DNA of 64,000 nucleotides. Origin: Torreya grandis (Eukaryota; Streptophyta; Pinopsida; Cupressales; Taxaceae). Shown piece by piece: positions 21,996 through 33,260 of the stretch (positions within the stretch are counted from its first letter, which is position 1; every line of letters begins with the position of its first letter). The notes under the pieces are model-generated. The model worked only from the letters and a program-made list of their open reading frames with translations. It did no database searches and was not told the origin of the DNA. The DNA is taken from assembly GCA_037957365.1 (NCBI GenBank), contig JARHVA010008348.1:154501-218500 (forward strand), in the 5' to 3' direction. The position numbers were made by a program, and so were the translations under genes.

Positions 21996-23962
21996 TGTAG
22001 AGTAAAAATTTACTCTATGTTTCACTCTATTTTTTAGTCACACACTATGAAATTTTGTCTTCACATACTTTGGTTTGAGATGGTAGAGTTTTGAAATAGA
22101 GCATGGGCTCTATTTTCCTTTTGATTCATTTTTGTCTAAGTGTCGGGGTAAAGTAGAAGCTGACAAGTGTCATCCTTTGAGGCATCATTTCTCAATTAGA
22201 AATGCCAAGTGTCATCATCTGAGGCATCTTTCATATTTTCTATGAGTTGGTCAGAATGTGCCACATATCTCATAGTGACCCAACAAAAAGCACAAAGTGT
22301 CAGCATCCACATTTTCATATCGGCACCTTTGTTTCATATTTTTTTAGTGAAAGGTTTTAATAAGCTAAGTATCATGGTCAAGCAGAAAGTGCCAAGTGGC
22401 AGTTGTGGAAGGTCTTAGTGTTGCTTTTTTAAAAGTGATGGAAGATGCCACATACCCCAGTAAAGGAGAGTAGAAGCCACCACATGTTGTGATCCAAATT
22501 ATCTTCAATTTTACTTTAGTGATATAGCAAAGACCATGGTGGGTCTTAAGCGTAGTTTCTAAAGCAAGCAGAAGTCGCCAGGTGTCATGGTCCATTTAAA
22601 TGTGAAATGAGACCCATTGGTTTCTATGGTATAATTAGAGTAAAGCAGAGAATGTCACATGTCATCTTCTATAGGTTTCTAAAAGGGTTGCTAAAAGGAG
22701 CAAAAACCACCATGTAACCCAAGATAAGTAAAGCAAAGATTGCCATGTGTCCTTTAAAGAAGTAGTAGAGATTGACACCTATCCCTGTGTCACTTTTAAA
22801 GTTACTCAAGTAAGAAATGTTGTGGGTCTTATTTTATTTTAAGCTATTGAAGTTTCAAGGAAGTGGATTGTGACAAGTGTCAAAGGTAAAATGATCTTGA
22901 GCAAAGACATAAAAGAGTATAAGTTACACAGAAAGTGTCGTGTGTCTTTAATGGGTGTTGTGGAACATGATAAGTGTCATCCTCTTGTGTTCCTAAAGTA
23001 GTAAGAAGAAATTGGCTAAGTGTTACCTAACATTTAAGAGAAGGGAGTGTCCTGCAATCTGTTTCAGCCAATGAATGGCTAGAAAACAAAGCATTTCAGA
23101 ATCTATAAGATATCTTCTATTAGACACTTCCAGTTCAGTGAGATTTCAGTTGGGACATTAGATTGGGAACAAGAAGACAATCCAAAGTGAATCCAAGGCT
23201 ATAAATAAGGGTACAGAGATCACCAAAAGGAGGATCAGAGATCAGAGAGAATTTTGAGAGTGATTTATTGTAAAGAGTTTAGACTTTCTAGATCTGTGAC
23301 TAGTAATATCATTTGCTTTTGTTCTATCTTCTCAAGTTAGAAGGTTTATGTAACTATGCCAATTTCTATGCCTCTTATGTGACTGGAGAATTAATGAGAA
23401 GATTGAATCCTATGCCTTTGTTGATATTTTATATGTCATTTTCAAAAGTAGTCTATGTTGTAGACTTTCTAGAGTTGTGATTAGGAATGTCATTTGCTTT
23501 TTTCTCATTTTCTTGAATTGAAAAGTTTATATAATTGTACGTGTTTCTATGCCTCTTATATGACTAGAAAATTCAAATAAGAAGATTGAACCCTATGGCT
23601 TTGCTGACATTTTTTGTATCACAACAAAAGTGGTCTATGCTGTGAGCCTCTATTTCTATTGTTTCCATCTTTTACATTGATCATGCACTTGTTTGCTCTT
23701 AAGTTTAAATGAATCCTACATATAGTCTCACTGTGCTCAAGATTAAGGTCAAATTACATTCAAGTGTATCACCATAGATTAGATTTCCTTTCTTTCATTT
23801 GTGTTTCTAATTTAAAATCCTATCCCTTTTCCCAGTATCTACTTAATATAGAGAAGAACCAGCTTCTTTAAAATCTAGAGGTTATTTCAAGTCGCAAGTC
23901 CCATATCTTGAAACTTCCCATTATTATTGGTTAGAATCAAGCACAATTTTAAATCATCAATA
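21996..23962 (+). repeat. E1 3' LTR
   Basis: Direct repeat of the 5' LTR. It starts TGTAGAGTAAAAATTTACTC and ends TCATCAATA. It contains the TATA box TATAAATAA at 23,200-23,208 and the 181-base duplication at 23,280 and 23,461. Differences from the 5' copy are mostly C/T and A/G changes, as expected from deamination of methylated cytosine on either strand. Confidence 0.92.
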
Positions 23963-23967
23963 GGAAC
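23963..23967. other. Right target-site copy of E1 (GGAAC)
   Basis: GGAAC directly follows E1 and matches TGAAC on the left at four of five bases. It restores a Gly-Thr codon pair in G1's integrase frame. Confidence 0.75.
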
Positions 23968-24046
23968 CATTATTTTGAGAGATCTATAGGGAACCATTTT
24001 TCCAGGGTAGGTGAATGGTTGTAGGCTTCAGCTCTATTACCAATAG
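23963..24046 (+). pseudogene. G1 integrase C-terminal end, after E1
   Basis: The frame interrupted at 12,437 continues here: the residues IILRDL, a TAG, GTIFPG, a TAG, then VNGCRLQLYY and a TAG. The PG-x-VNG-x-[RK]L-x-x-Y ending is the standard C-terminus of plant Gypsy integrases. That the frame is exact across an 11.5 kb insertion is strong evidence for the nesting order. Confidence 0.85.
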
Positions 24047-26217
24047 TCTTAATTGATCTCATTATGCTAAGTGAGTGGGTACTGAGTGGCACCAAGTAGA
24101 TTAGGATTTTCCATTTTTGTATATTTTCTTATGTTTTTATTTTCCTATATACAAGTGTGTTTTTGTACATGATCTTTTTGATATATTTTGGGAACCAAAA
24201 TACCAAGTATAGTGTGCATCAATCATGCATAGAATAATTCATGTTCACCATCATGGATGTCAACAAGAGTGAAATAAAGTAATTAAGTCTAGGAAATATA
24301 TGGATATGTCACACCAACCAAGATATTCACCATATAATGGTCATCCCAAAATAGTTAATGCTAGATCCTAGGTTTGATTGACCTAATCTTTAAAAAATTA
24401 GTGGTTGGTCAACATCATCTCTCCATACTATAGTATAGATAGAAAAGAACATAATAATGTATCTCCACACATGCACTAATTACCAACTACCTTGATTTCT
24501 AGATCAGATAAGATTTACCACATCAACATTTACATTAATTATGAATAGAAAGTTCAACACAACATTTATGTAGAAACCAACATGCACAAAATCTATAAAG
24601 ATAGAATTTCATGAGCTGAAATTTCAAAGAGCCAAGTTAATTTTACTACATAAAGAGAGAAAATATTTTCAATTTCATCACTAAGTAATCATGGATCCTT
24701 CATAAATCATTAAGGGTTAAATAGATTCTCAAAAAGAAGTAATAGACATTAATCTGACACTTTATCAAATAAAATTCACTAACCTAGAGCCATTTGATTT
24801 CCTTTGATCAGTAGATAAAAAACTATTTTGACCAGATCTCATCAATGTGCACAACCAATAGCTCTTGTAATCCCCCACCAATTTGACAACATAGATGTTG
24901 AGTGCCTACTTTACATGCCTACTTTTGACAACTTAGGGGAGATTTTATAAGTAATGATTAGATGCTATAATTATGGAAACATATAACTTGGCCCCAACAC
25001 CATGATAGTTATCAAAATAGAAGTAATGGTCTGAGATTTGGGCATGTCTGTGTGAGGAGATTCTCTTAACCCTTACAAGATGATAATGCCTCATATCCTT
25101 CAGAAGGTCAGATACTTATATGTTCATGGATCCATAAGGATCCAAATTGAAGAGATTCATGACAAACCAATGTGCATCCTAGTAGAATATGTCACACAGA
25201 GGTTTTGGTAGACCACCAAGTCTATAAAGTAAATTCTGAAATGGGTCATAAACATTACACACTACATGATCCACCAAAAATAATAGTTTAATTATCCTAA
25301 ATATTATGTTCAAGATCTACCAAAAAACATCAACAAATATTACACATATTTCAAGTAGAGATTCTAGTACTAGTTTCTCATTTTTCTAGTGTGCTTTACC
25401 TAATGGAAGTACCTTGAGGGAGAGGTACACCTTAACATCAACTATTGGCCAATGCAATAATTCCACAACTTGATATGGACACCTAAGTACAATGCCCTAG
25501 CCCATGAGGTTAAATTCAAGATATAGTTGGAAGAGTGCATGAAGTTGATCATCACACATCCTTGGGTGGTGTCAGATATCATGCAATACTTAGGGAAACA
25601 TGTTGTTTTCACCCTGCTATAAAAGGTGTGATCATCCATATCCAAAAGCTACCAAGGATTCCATTTGGGCCTCTAACATTCTTTGTTACCATGGGCATGA
25701 AACATGCTAAAGTCACCAAGAAAAATGCCTATGCATCCAAGAATGTGACACCACTCCAATCTATACCACCTAGAATAATAGTCCCTACCATACCATAATA
25801 AGAAGAATCCACCACCTCATAGTCATTAAAAGGAAAATGCAAGCTCTCTAAAAAACAATATTTAGTGTCTCCCCCATTAAAGCACAAGATAAGGATCACT
25901 ATAATCTAGTTAGATGATCCTGAGGTTCCCTAGATCACAAGATAATTTGACCTATCATAGATGGGCATAGATGAATAATAAGTCTACTAGGTAATGGTTG
26001 TCAATATGGCTGAAGATTTCTATGATAGGGAGGAGGAAAAGGAATTCTTATTTTGGAAGGTAGTGTGCATGGTTTAAGTGAAAAAAGGGTTCCTTTATGT
26101 TTGTGGGTGGAACTACCACTATGCCTTGCATCCATCATGGTTGACACTATGTGAGAAGAAGATGATCAGTTATAGTGAAGGGTTGACTTCTTCCAGTAGC
26201 AACCTTCTACCACCTAT
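24047..26217 (+). pseudogene. G1 post-integrase coding remnant (candidate ORF3)
   Basis: After the integrase end comes a pyrimidine-rich tract (24,100-24,150) like the one before E1's ORF3. Sequence then reads as protein from about 24,241 in the frame of the line starts (IEFHELKFQRAKLILLHKER at 24,601; KEVIDINLTLYQIKF at 24,736). It shifts near 24,965 into a frame running to 25,798, with an 87-codon open end (GVRYHAILRETCCFHPAIKG, PFGPLTFFVTMG). Stops are again mostly TAG/TAA. I recognise no family. Position and length fit the extra ORF seen in E1 and E2, but sequence similarity to them is not obvious by eye. Confidence 0.4.
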
Positions 26218-26900
26218 TGACCAAATTTGATGCTACAGGACAAATTGGGACCCCTATAAGTAAAAACTTAATTTTTAGGTGTTTTATGGGTATAATATTA
26301 AGTTATAAGGTGTATTATAGGTCATTTCATGTCACATTATCCTTACTCTTGGTCATTTTCAACATTTGTCTTTTTGAGTCATTTTGGGAGTCAAAATAGA
26401 GAAATAAATGAGTTTTATGGCCTCTTTGGGAAATTTTAACATTTTAAAGGAATATTTCATACACCATGTGTCCTAAAAAGTCTTAAGTAGTTATTTATAA
26501 CTAAAAAGGGGTGGGTTGTTTATAAAAAAGGGAAATTTTCTTAGAAAAATGAGACTTTAATGAGGTGTATAGAATTGTATAGAGTCGTATAGTTGAGCAC
26601 ATTTAAATAGTGTCCCTTGGCTTCCATACACTTTCTCAAATGATCAATTGGATCAGAATCTTCAAGAAATGAAGAAAATTGCTTCTCTCTTCTTCTACTA
26701 GGCTTGCTAAGAAAGAATGGCCCTTAGGTTTGTACTTGGTATGGTCAACAAGAGAGGTTTCAAGAAAAATGTTCCTAAGGGTGTCTTATACACTAATTAA
26801 ACATCTAATTTATTTATTTTTGTATAGGAATGGTGGCCTATGCTTTATGAACCATTCCTAAGAAGTTGACCTATCGAATTCGCTTGTTAATTTGTGTACC
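26218..26900 (+). repeat. LTR-like stretch, candidate 3' LTR of G1
   Basis: It starts TGACCAAATTTGATGC right after coding-like sequence and is non-coding. It contains promoter-like words (GTTTATAAAAAAGGG near 26,520; GTATAGTTGAGCACATTTAAA near 26,587). It resembles the reverse strand of 7,990-8,488. No matching copy is visible left of G1's gag, so its ownership by G1 is not shown. The right end is not defined. Confidence 0.4.
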
Positions 26901-29900
26901 CTACATGTTTTGCTTTCGTTTGGAGAATTTATTACAATCCAACTACTAAGATTTATTCCAAATAATTTTGAATTTCTCCTCTCATTATTTACATTTTTAT
27001 TTTAATGTTTGGAAAATATTTCATGGGCTAATTAGTTCAATTTGTAAGTTGATGTTCTAGGTGGAATGACAATCAAATTCACTACTTTTAAAAGGTTATA
27101 TTTTATAAAAGGGATTCATATGAATAGAAAATTGTTTTTTACATGTTTCAATTCCATAGGTACCACCTCCTTCCATTTTTGGTCTCATAACTCCATACTT
27201 TGATCAAACACCCAATCTTATCATACTCACAGTCAACTTTGTACCTACTCTCAATTACAGTCATGAGGTTTGACCTCTAATTAAATTTATATAAGAGTAC
27301 TGAAGAATATAAATTTTTTTCACATTATTATTATATTATAATCTATATTGGACACCCCAAATATCATAAATGGTCTATGACGGTAGTCATAAACAACATA
27401 TGTAGTCAGGTAGCCATGAATGTACTTTTGTGTTAGCATTGAAATGGAGTGTGAGAGCTTGTTTTAGGTTCTAAAACATCTTAATGTTTCATGTCAATAC
27501 AATGAGGAGAAATTAATTGACTAATTTAGGTATATTCTTTGGTACATAGACCATTTCACATATACTACTTGTATACCATTCTAGATGCACATATAGGTAT
27601 CTCAAGATGATGTCATATTATAATTAGAGCCTTAATGGTGGTTTCAAACCCTTTGGAATGATAATATTAAATTTTAAATCTTTGTGAAGTCTTATAATTG
27701 ATTACAAGCATGTGAATCTATATATTGCCTACATTTCTCATCCTCACTACCTATATGTGAAAATATTCACCTACAGGTGGTACCACAAGGGGTTGAGAAC
27801 TCTCAATGGAAGAGTTGGACAAGTTAGAACCTTACTTGGAGTTTAGACTATTGAAGAGATAATAATACACATTATTGTAATGTTAAGTGGATAAGCAAAC
27901 TATGGGATTATTTCTAAAGGTTAAAATCCTATGTTTAGGGACCTTTTCCATAAAACAAGAAAATAGAGCACCTAAGATTTTTTTTTAGATCTTACAATAG
28001 GGTTACAAGGATTTTTGATGCACCCAAGCAAGCATAAACTATAGCTATCACATAGGGGTTCAAATTTAAAAAGGAATACAGTGGCTTAGTCCTTTGGTTT
28101 TCATGCTAGATAAGCTTACATATTCACCTCTAACCACTAAATTTTAACAGCGAATTCTATAGGTTTTGAGCTCCAATTAGACTCTTTATCGCAAGGTTGT
28201 AAATTTATACCATGCCACCATGTTTGTAAGATCCTAGGTAGTTTATAAAGAGAATTTATGATATAATTATCATTTAAAGAGGATGACATACTATATATGC
28301 CCCCATAATTCTACCTACAAGTCTCCTTTTCATCACAAATATATAGTTACAAGTTGGTTATAGGGTTACCATGAGGATTGAGCTAGATAACCTTGATGAT
28401 GGACCTCAATATAAGCATATAATGAAAAAATGTAAATATAATATGGTGTATATAACTTCAAGGACATTAGTTATGAAAACAATGTATAAATCATATAGTT
28501 TCACCTACAAGTGTGCCTATTTATAGATTATTCACCTATAGCTGATAGTGACTTAGTTGATGACTATTCTATGTCTTTAGCATAGCAAAAACATGGCATG
28601 GGTGACTCAAGAAAACATGGGATGGAATTTATGGTTTCAATAGGACCTTATATGAATGTAAAAATCCCTAAAAGTGTTATTTACACCTATATGTAAGGCA
28701 AATATGTAATCAGGGTCAGCTTATCACTCATGCCTAACTGAGTAAGAGCACAATTCAAGGTGTAAATATGGATGAGAAAGGTTTGTGAGCATATTTAAGA
28801 TCTATAAAGTGATAATTACTAGCATAATTCAAGGTGTAAATATGGATGATAAAGGTTTGCGAGAATATTTAAGATCTATAAAGTGATAACTACTATCATT
28901 TCTACCCTTATGACATATAAGCAAGAAAATAAAGAACCCTAAACAAGCAATATACAATGTATTCCCAAACCATACAGGTAGTCAACTACTCCACAGTCTA
29001 TCTTGGATTTATAAAGAGTTTGAGGGTCAAATAACTTGATAAAATGCTAAAATTTGGTTTATATGGTATCTATCACTTGGATAACTCTCTCAAAATTTCA
29101 AAATGTCTAAGTAAATAAGGTAAATACCCTTTATTTTATCTTAGATAAAGGCTACTTCTATTTATGTAAAAATTGGTAGGTTTTGAAAAGTAGGGTCGAA
29201 AAGTGGACCAGAAGCTAAAAGAGCCTTGTAGGAAGGTGTGTAAATTTGAAACAAACATAAGAAAACATGATTAACCTTATATATGATGAATAATCTCATC
29301 TTGGAAGTTTAGAACCTCAAACCCTTTAGGTAGGTTTGTCAAGCAGGTTAGGCCAAAGATTTAAAAGAGAAGACACTTTCACTTATAGATCTTAGTGAGC
29401 CTTATAAATTATTGTAACATGTTTATAAGATGAATTTAGACATGTCAAAGATCTTAGTATGTATAAAATGTACAAATGACATTTTTATCTTAAGGACAAC
29501 TCAAGCCTATAGGAAATGGAGAATCAAACTTGATAAGGCAACTTTAAAAGCCCATATCTACTTGAATTCTTTTCATTGGGATTTAATACGTTTTCAAAAG
29601 TTGATAGGGCTCCTATAAATTGACCTTGTGTAATTTTTTTTAACTTTAATGTCCTATCTTTATGAATGAAGCTTAAGAGGGTAAAATAGGCCTAGACTCA
29701 CCAAAACCCTTATTAAGAACTAGTTTGAGAAAATGTAGTATTTATTGCACCAAAATGGCATAATAGACCTATAATGATGATTAGATGTTATAGGAGAATC
29801 TCTCAGTCTACTCCTTATACTTTTAAACTGACATAAATGTATAGATGGAATAAAAAATAGGGTTTTGTTGACTATTTTATGAATTGTGTAGGTTGTAATA

Positions 29901-31500
29901 AGTTTAAAGAGATTAAATCAACTTTAGAATTGAGATAGATACATATTTTAACCCCTTTTTCCATTTCATGATTCATCAAAACTCATAAGTGTGCCTACCA
30001 ATGCTCTCATCTTAGCCATTCAAAATTAGTATATTGAATTTGATAATGAAAAGGATGAGAACTTCAAGTGGATGGCTTTTTAAGGTCTACCTAAGTATTA
30101 TAAGGCCATTAAGGGTATTTCCAAGTGTCATCCTCTTCCTTTTATTAATTTTCATGGAAATTCAAGGAATTTTTGGAAGTCAAGTGTGTAGGGTGTGTGA
30201 AAGAGGATTTTTCTTTGAGTATAGGTAGTGATGGCTCACTGTTAAAATATTCTAGATGATTAGGATTGAAAATAATGTATGGAGAAGCATTTCTAAAACC
30301 CTTCCCTCTCATTTCAATAATGAGACCTATCCCTAGTTATTTTTTATACATTCAAATAGGGGTCAATAATGAAGGCAATTTTTTAAGCCAATAAACGAAA
30401 TTTCATGCCACATTTAAATAATTTCATGACTTGGGGTGACACTTGTGCTTCCTAAGTTTACATTGTTAGTTTCACACTCTCTTACCATTCACATTTTACT
30501 CCTTTTATAATAATTACAAGTGTCCTTGTGACCTTTGTAATCATTTCTTCTGTTTTCTCTCTCTCTCAATTTCTATAATAACTAGCCATTTTGGCCCTTA
30601 TAAACTATGATCCACCTAAGTATGGAAAGTCCATACTCATTTGAATACCATAGATCAATAAATACAATTCATTTTTACCTCTTCCATTACTATTCAATAT
30701 TTTTTTCTCTTGAATTATTGAAGTTGCTTAGTGATGACTATTGTTTCCTTAGCATTGTTATCTCATTCTCTCACCTATTTGTAGCTTGAAAGCTTATTCT
30801 TGTAGATGATGTGAAGTGTTTTACCATTTTTCAAGGTTGAGTGAGTTATCATATTCAAATAGTGAAATTCTAGGCCTCTTGTCTAGCCCTCCTAGCCTAA
30901 ATATTCATCAAAACCTCATAATGAAATATTGACGTGAGAAGATTTAGATTAGAGAAGTGTATGTTTATTTAGTATCTTAGTCTCATGTGTGACTTGTAAG
31001 TCATCAACTAATTTTGTGTATCACCTCATTTATGATAGTTTGTTTTTAGTTTTATCTCCTTTTTCCTTTACAAGCATAGGTGTAGTAGTGATCTACAAGT
31101 GGTACATCGAGGGAACTATCCTTATCTATATATTAACCTCATTATTATGATACCCATAGCCTAGAGGTGTTTAAATTATGACACTTAGATGAGGAGAGTT
31201 AATACATCTCCTAAAAGAGTGAAAATCTAGGTGACAACACTACCTTCATAGGTAAAGATGTATTTGTGCCACTTTAAAAAATCCCACATGAGTCCCTATT
31301 ACATAGAACATGAACTAGGAATGAGGCTATGGTATCACCTACCCTTGAATAATGCATATTCAATTGCATATCCATGGTGAAGGAAGAATAATCTACTCCA
31401 TCTTAAACTTCACCACCAATAAAATTTAATTTGGGCACATGTTTCCATTTCCATGGTCTATCCAAGTGAGTTGTTACCTTCACAACAATACCAAGAGGTC
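26901..31500. other. Unexplained AT-rich region
   Basis: About 4.6 kb with no sustained reading frame on either strand and no recognisable domain. Short words built on CACCTA(C/T)AGGTG recur (for example near 27,768, 28,501, 28,530 and 28,684). A 74-base tandem duplication lies at 28,752. A run of CTCTCTCTCTC lies near 30,557. It could be the interior of a non-coding retroelement or LTRs too old to pair. Confidence 0.4.
28752..28899 (+). repeat. 74-base tandem duplication
   Basis: Two adjacent copies begin AATTCAAGGTGTAAATATGG at 28,752 and 28,826. They differ at about five of 74 positions, much less than neighbouring elements have decayed, so this duplication is recent relative to the host DNA. 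Confidence 0.9.
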
Positions 31501-31639
31501 AAAGAGCTCACACTAGATCAATATATAGTGGAAGAATAACAAGATTCATGTGAGAAATAAGATTTCATAGTATAAAGGTGATTCAAAAAAGAGGAAAATA
31601 AATACTACAAGGAGAAGGCTAAATAAAAATAAGATCAAC

Positions 31640-33260
31640 AATCAATATGTCAAGCTAAATAATCCAAGGTCATATAAAAGGCATAAAATATAGAGGTTAA
31701 CTAACAGAAGGATCTTGAGGTGGACAAAAAGGCATGATAAGTTGTTGACATAGCCAAAAAAGCATAGGATGTGCATCAAAATAAAAATAATAAAAAAATT
31801 TACTCACTACCAAGTCTAAGGCCAAATAATAAACTCAAAAATAAGATGTAGTGGCATAGGTAAATTAGGTTGTGGAAGATGCCACTCATACACAACAACA
31901 AGATGAGGAAGCTACAAAAAAGAAAAAAGAAGAATCTAAATCCCTACATAAATAACCGGCCCAAGTGTAGGTATAAAAAATAAGTGTATGCAAGGCATAG
32001 GAATAGGCATAGACTATGACCAAATAAGCCAAATCTACTACCTTGGATGAAGAGAAGAAAGTAGATGAATGTGCATAGAAGATACAAGAGGAAGAACAAG
32101 CAGAAAAGAAATCTACACAGGATGAACATAATAAGAAATCAAAAGAGGATACCAAATGAAAATAAATTGAATATGATTTAAAATAACTTAGGATTGTAAT
32201 AAAGTCTAATACATATAAACAAGTGCTTGAGAAACAACAAGCTAGACAAAGAAAGAATAAGACCTATCTATAGATCTAATAGTTTCACAACTACCAAAAT
32301 TACCTTTGGGAAGAGTTTAGATATGGAATGTCCTAACTATTGGTACTAAGTGTACCAAATTATCTCTTCCACTTGAAATAATTCCATGACCTGAACCTTC
32401 AGTGATTGTAGTCATATTGGCAACATTTCCACTCTAGTAGAAGCATCATTGGATTCTACAGACTACCATTGAAGAAATAGCTAGAGGGTATGATAGCCTT
32501 CTAAGATTTCATTGCATATAAGGTCACCTCTCTAAAATAAAAAGGAGATCAATTCAAGTCTAATAATGTTATGTTAAAGGCCTACCTACATGAATCTACC
32601 AAACTAAAATAGGATGCTTATCTTGAATTGGTCACATGAGTAATCAAGGACTAAGTCATGTTCGATCACTATAGACTCAAGACTCTTGTCTTTGAGTTAA
32701 CCAAGGACTAATGTGTAAAATGAAAAATATTTGTAGTCAACACATTGGGGTAGGATATTAAGACTGAGGCTATGAATTTCATCACTCTACTTAAGGAGCA
32801 TCAAGGCATGTTGGATAATGTTTCACTTTAAGCAAAATAGGTTACATGTAGCTTGTGACATTGGAAGCAACAATTGGATACTTATTTATCTAGTTCCATC
32901 ATATAATTTGTAATGGATATCACCACCAAAGAAACCATGGTCATCCACACTACCAATGGAAAGGATAGGGGTGAATCACTCTAAGAGTTACTAAATGTTA
33001 GGGATAATGTGCATGATAACCTCCTCAATTAGAAGAGTCATATTTTACAAAGTTATTTTATCAACCTCCAAGCACAACATCATGCAAAGAAGATGGAACA
33101 ACTGAGTGGTGAGATTCAAACAAGGGTCACCAACACCATGACATCCTTGATTATAATTGATAACATATATTTCAAGAAAATCATTGGATACCATGTTCCA
33201 TTGTGTACCCTAATACACTTAATCCAAGAAGTGATGTTGGACTGACACGCTTATAAGATC
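31640..33260 (+). pseudogene. Free-standing coiled-coil ORF3-like remnant
   Basis: A forward frame reads as Lys/Glu/Gln-rich helical sequence at about 31,840-32,270 (ATKKKKEESKSLHK, STTLDEEKKVDECA, KKSKEDTK, YKQVLEKQQARQRKNK). After a short gap it continues as a long amphipathic, leucine-spaced stretch at 32,480-33,240 (GMIAF, FDHYRLKTLVFELTKD, TEAMNFITLLKEHQGMLDNV, AKKMEQLSGEIQTRVTNT). Stops are almost all TAA/TAG where Gln would suit. Composition and layout match the linker plus coiled-coil end of E1 and E2 ORF3. No gag or pol part is adjacent. The 89-codon reverse frame at 31,886-32,155 is its low-complexity shadow. Confidence 0.55.

Larger units (their letters stand above)
12438..23962 (+). 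mobile_element. E1: complete non-autonomous LTR element, gag-pro-ORF3
   Basis: E1 is an 11.5 kb element bounded by long direct repeats (1,964 and 1,967 bases) and a 5-bp target duplication in G1's integrase. Inside are a tRNA-Asp-like primer site, gag with capsid and zinc knuckle, an aspartic protease, and ORF3. After the protease there is no RT, RNase H or integrase sequence in any frame that I can recognise, and only about 450 non-coding bases lie between the gag-pro end and ORF3. It would therefore have needed polymerase and integrase from another element. The LTRs differ by roughly 8-11% in the stretches compared by eye, so it is old but the youngest element here. Confidence 0.9.
4620..26217 (+). 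mobile_element. G1: decayed Ty3/Gypsy element, host of insertion E1
   Basis: The order gag, zinc knuckles, aspartic protease, RT, RNase H, integrase is that of Ty3/Gypsy elements. The series is interrupted at 12,437 by E1 and resumes at 23,963-24,046 with the integrase C-terminal end, followed by a further coding-like stretch. Every domain carries stops and frameshifts, so the element is dead. No convincing 5' LTR was found: the DNA to the left is Copia-like. A TG-starting LTR-like stretch begins near 26,218 and may be G1's 3' LTR. The span given includes the nested E1 (12,438-23,962). Confidence 0.8.

Noticed and set aside
24896..24960. TGTTGAGTGCCTACTTTACATG as an LTR start like E2's TGTTGAGCCCCTACTTTATC
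   Set aside because: Only about the first 20 bases match, similarity stops afterwards, and the stretch lies inside a coding-like frame of G1.
31886..32155. 89-codon reverse frame rich in Ser, Cys, Phe, Tyr
   Set aside because: Antisense of a GAA/AAG-rich coiled-coil linker; no independent evidence.
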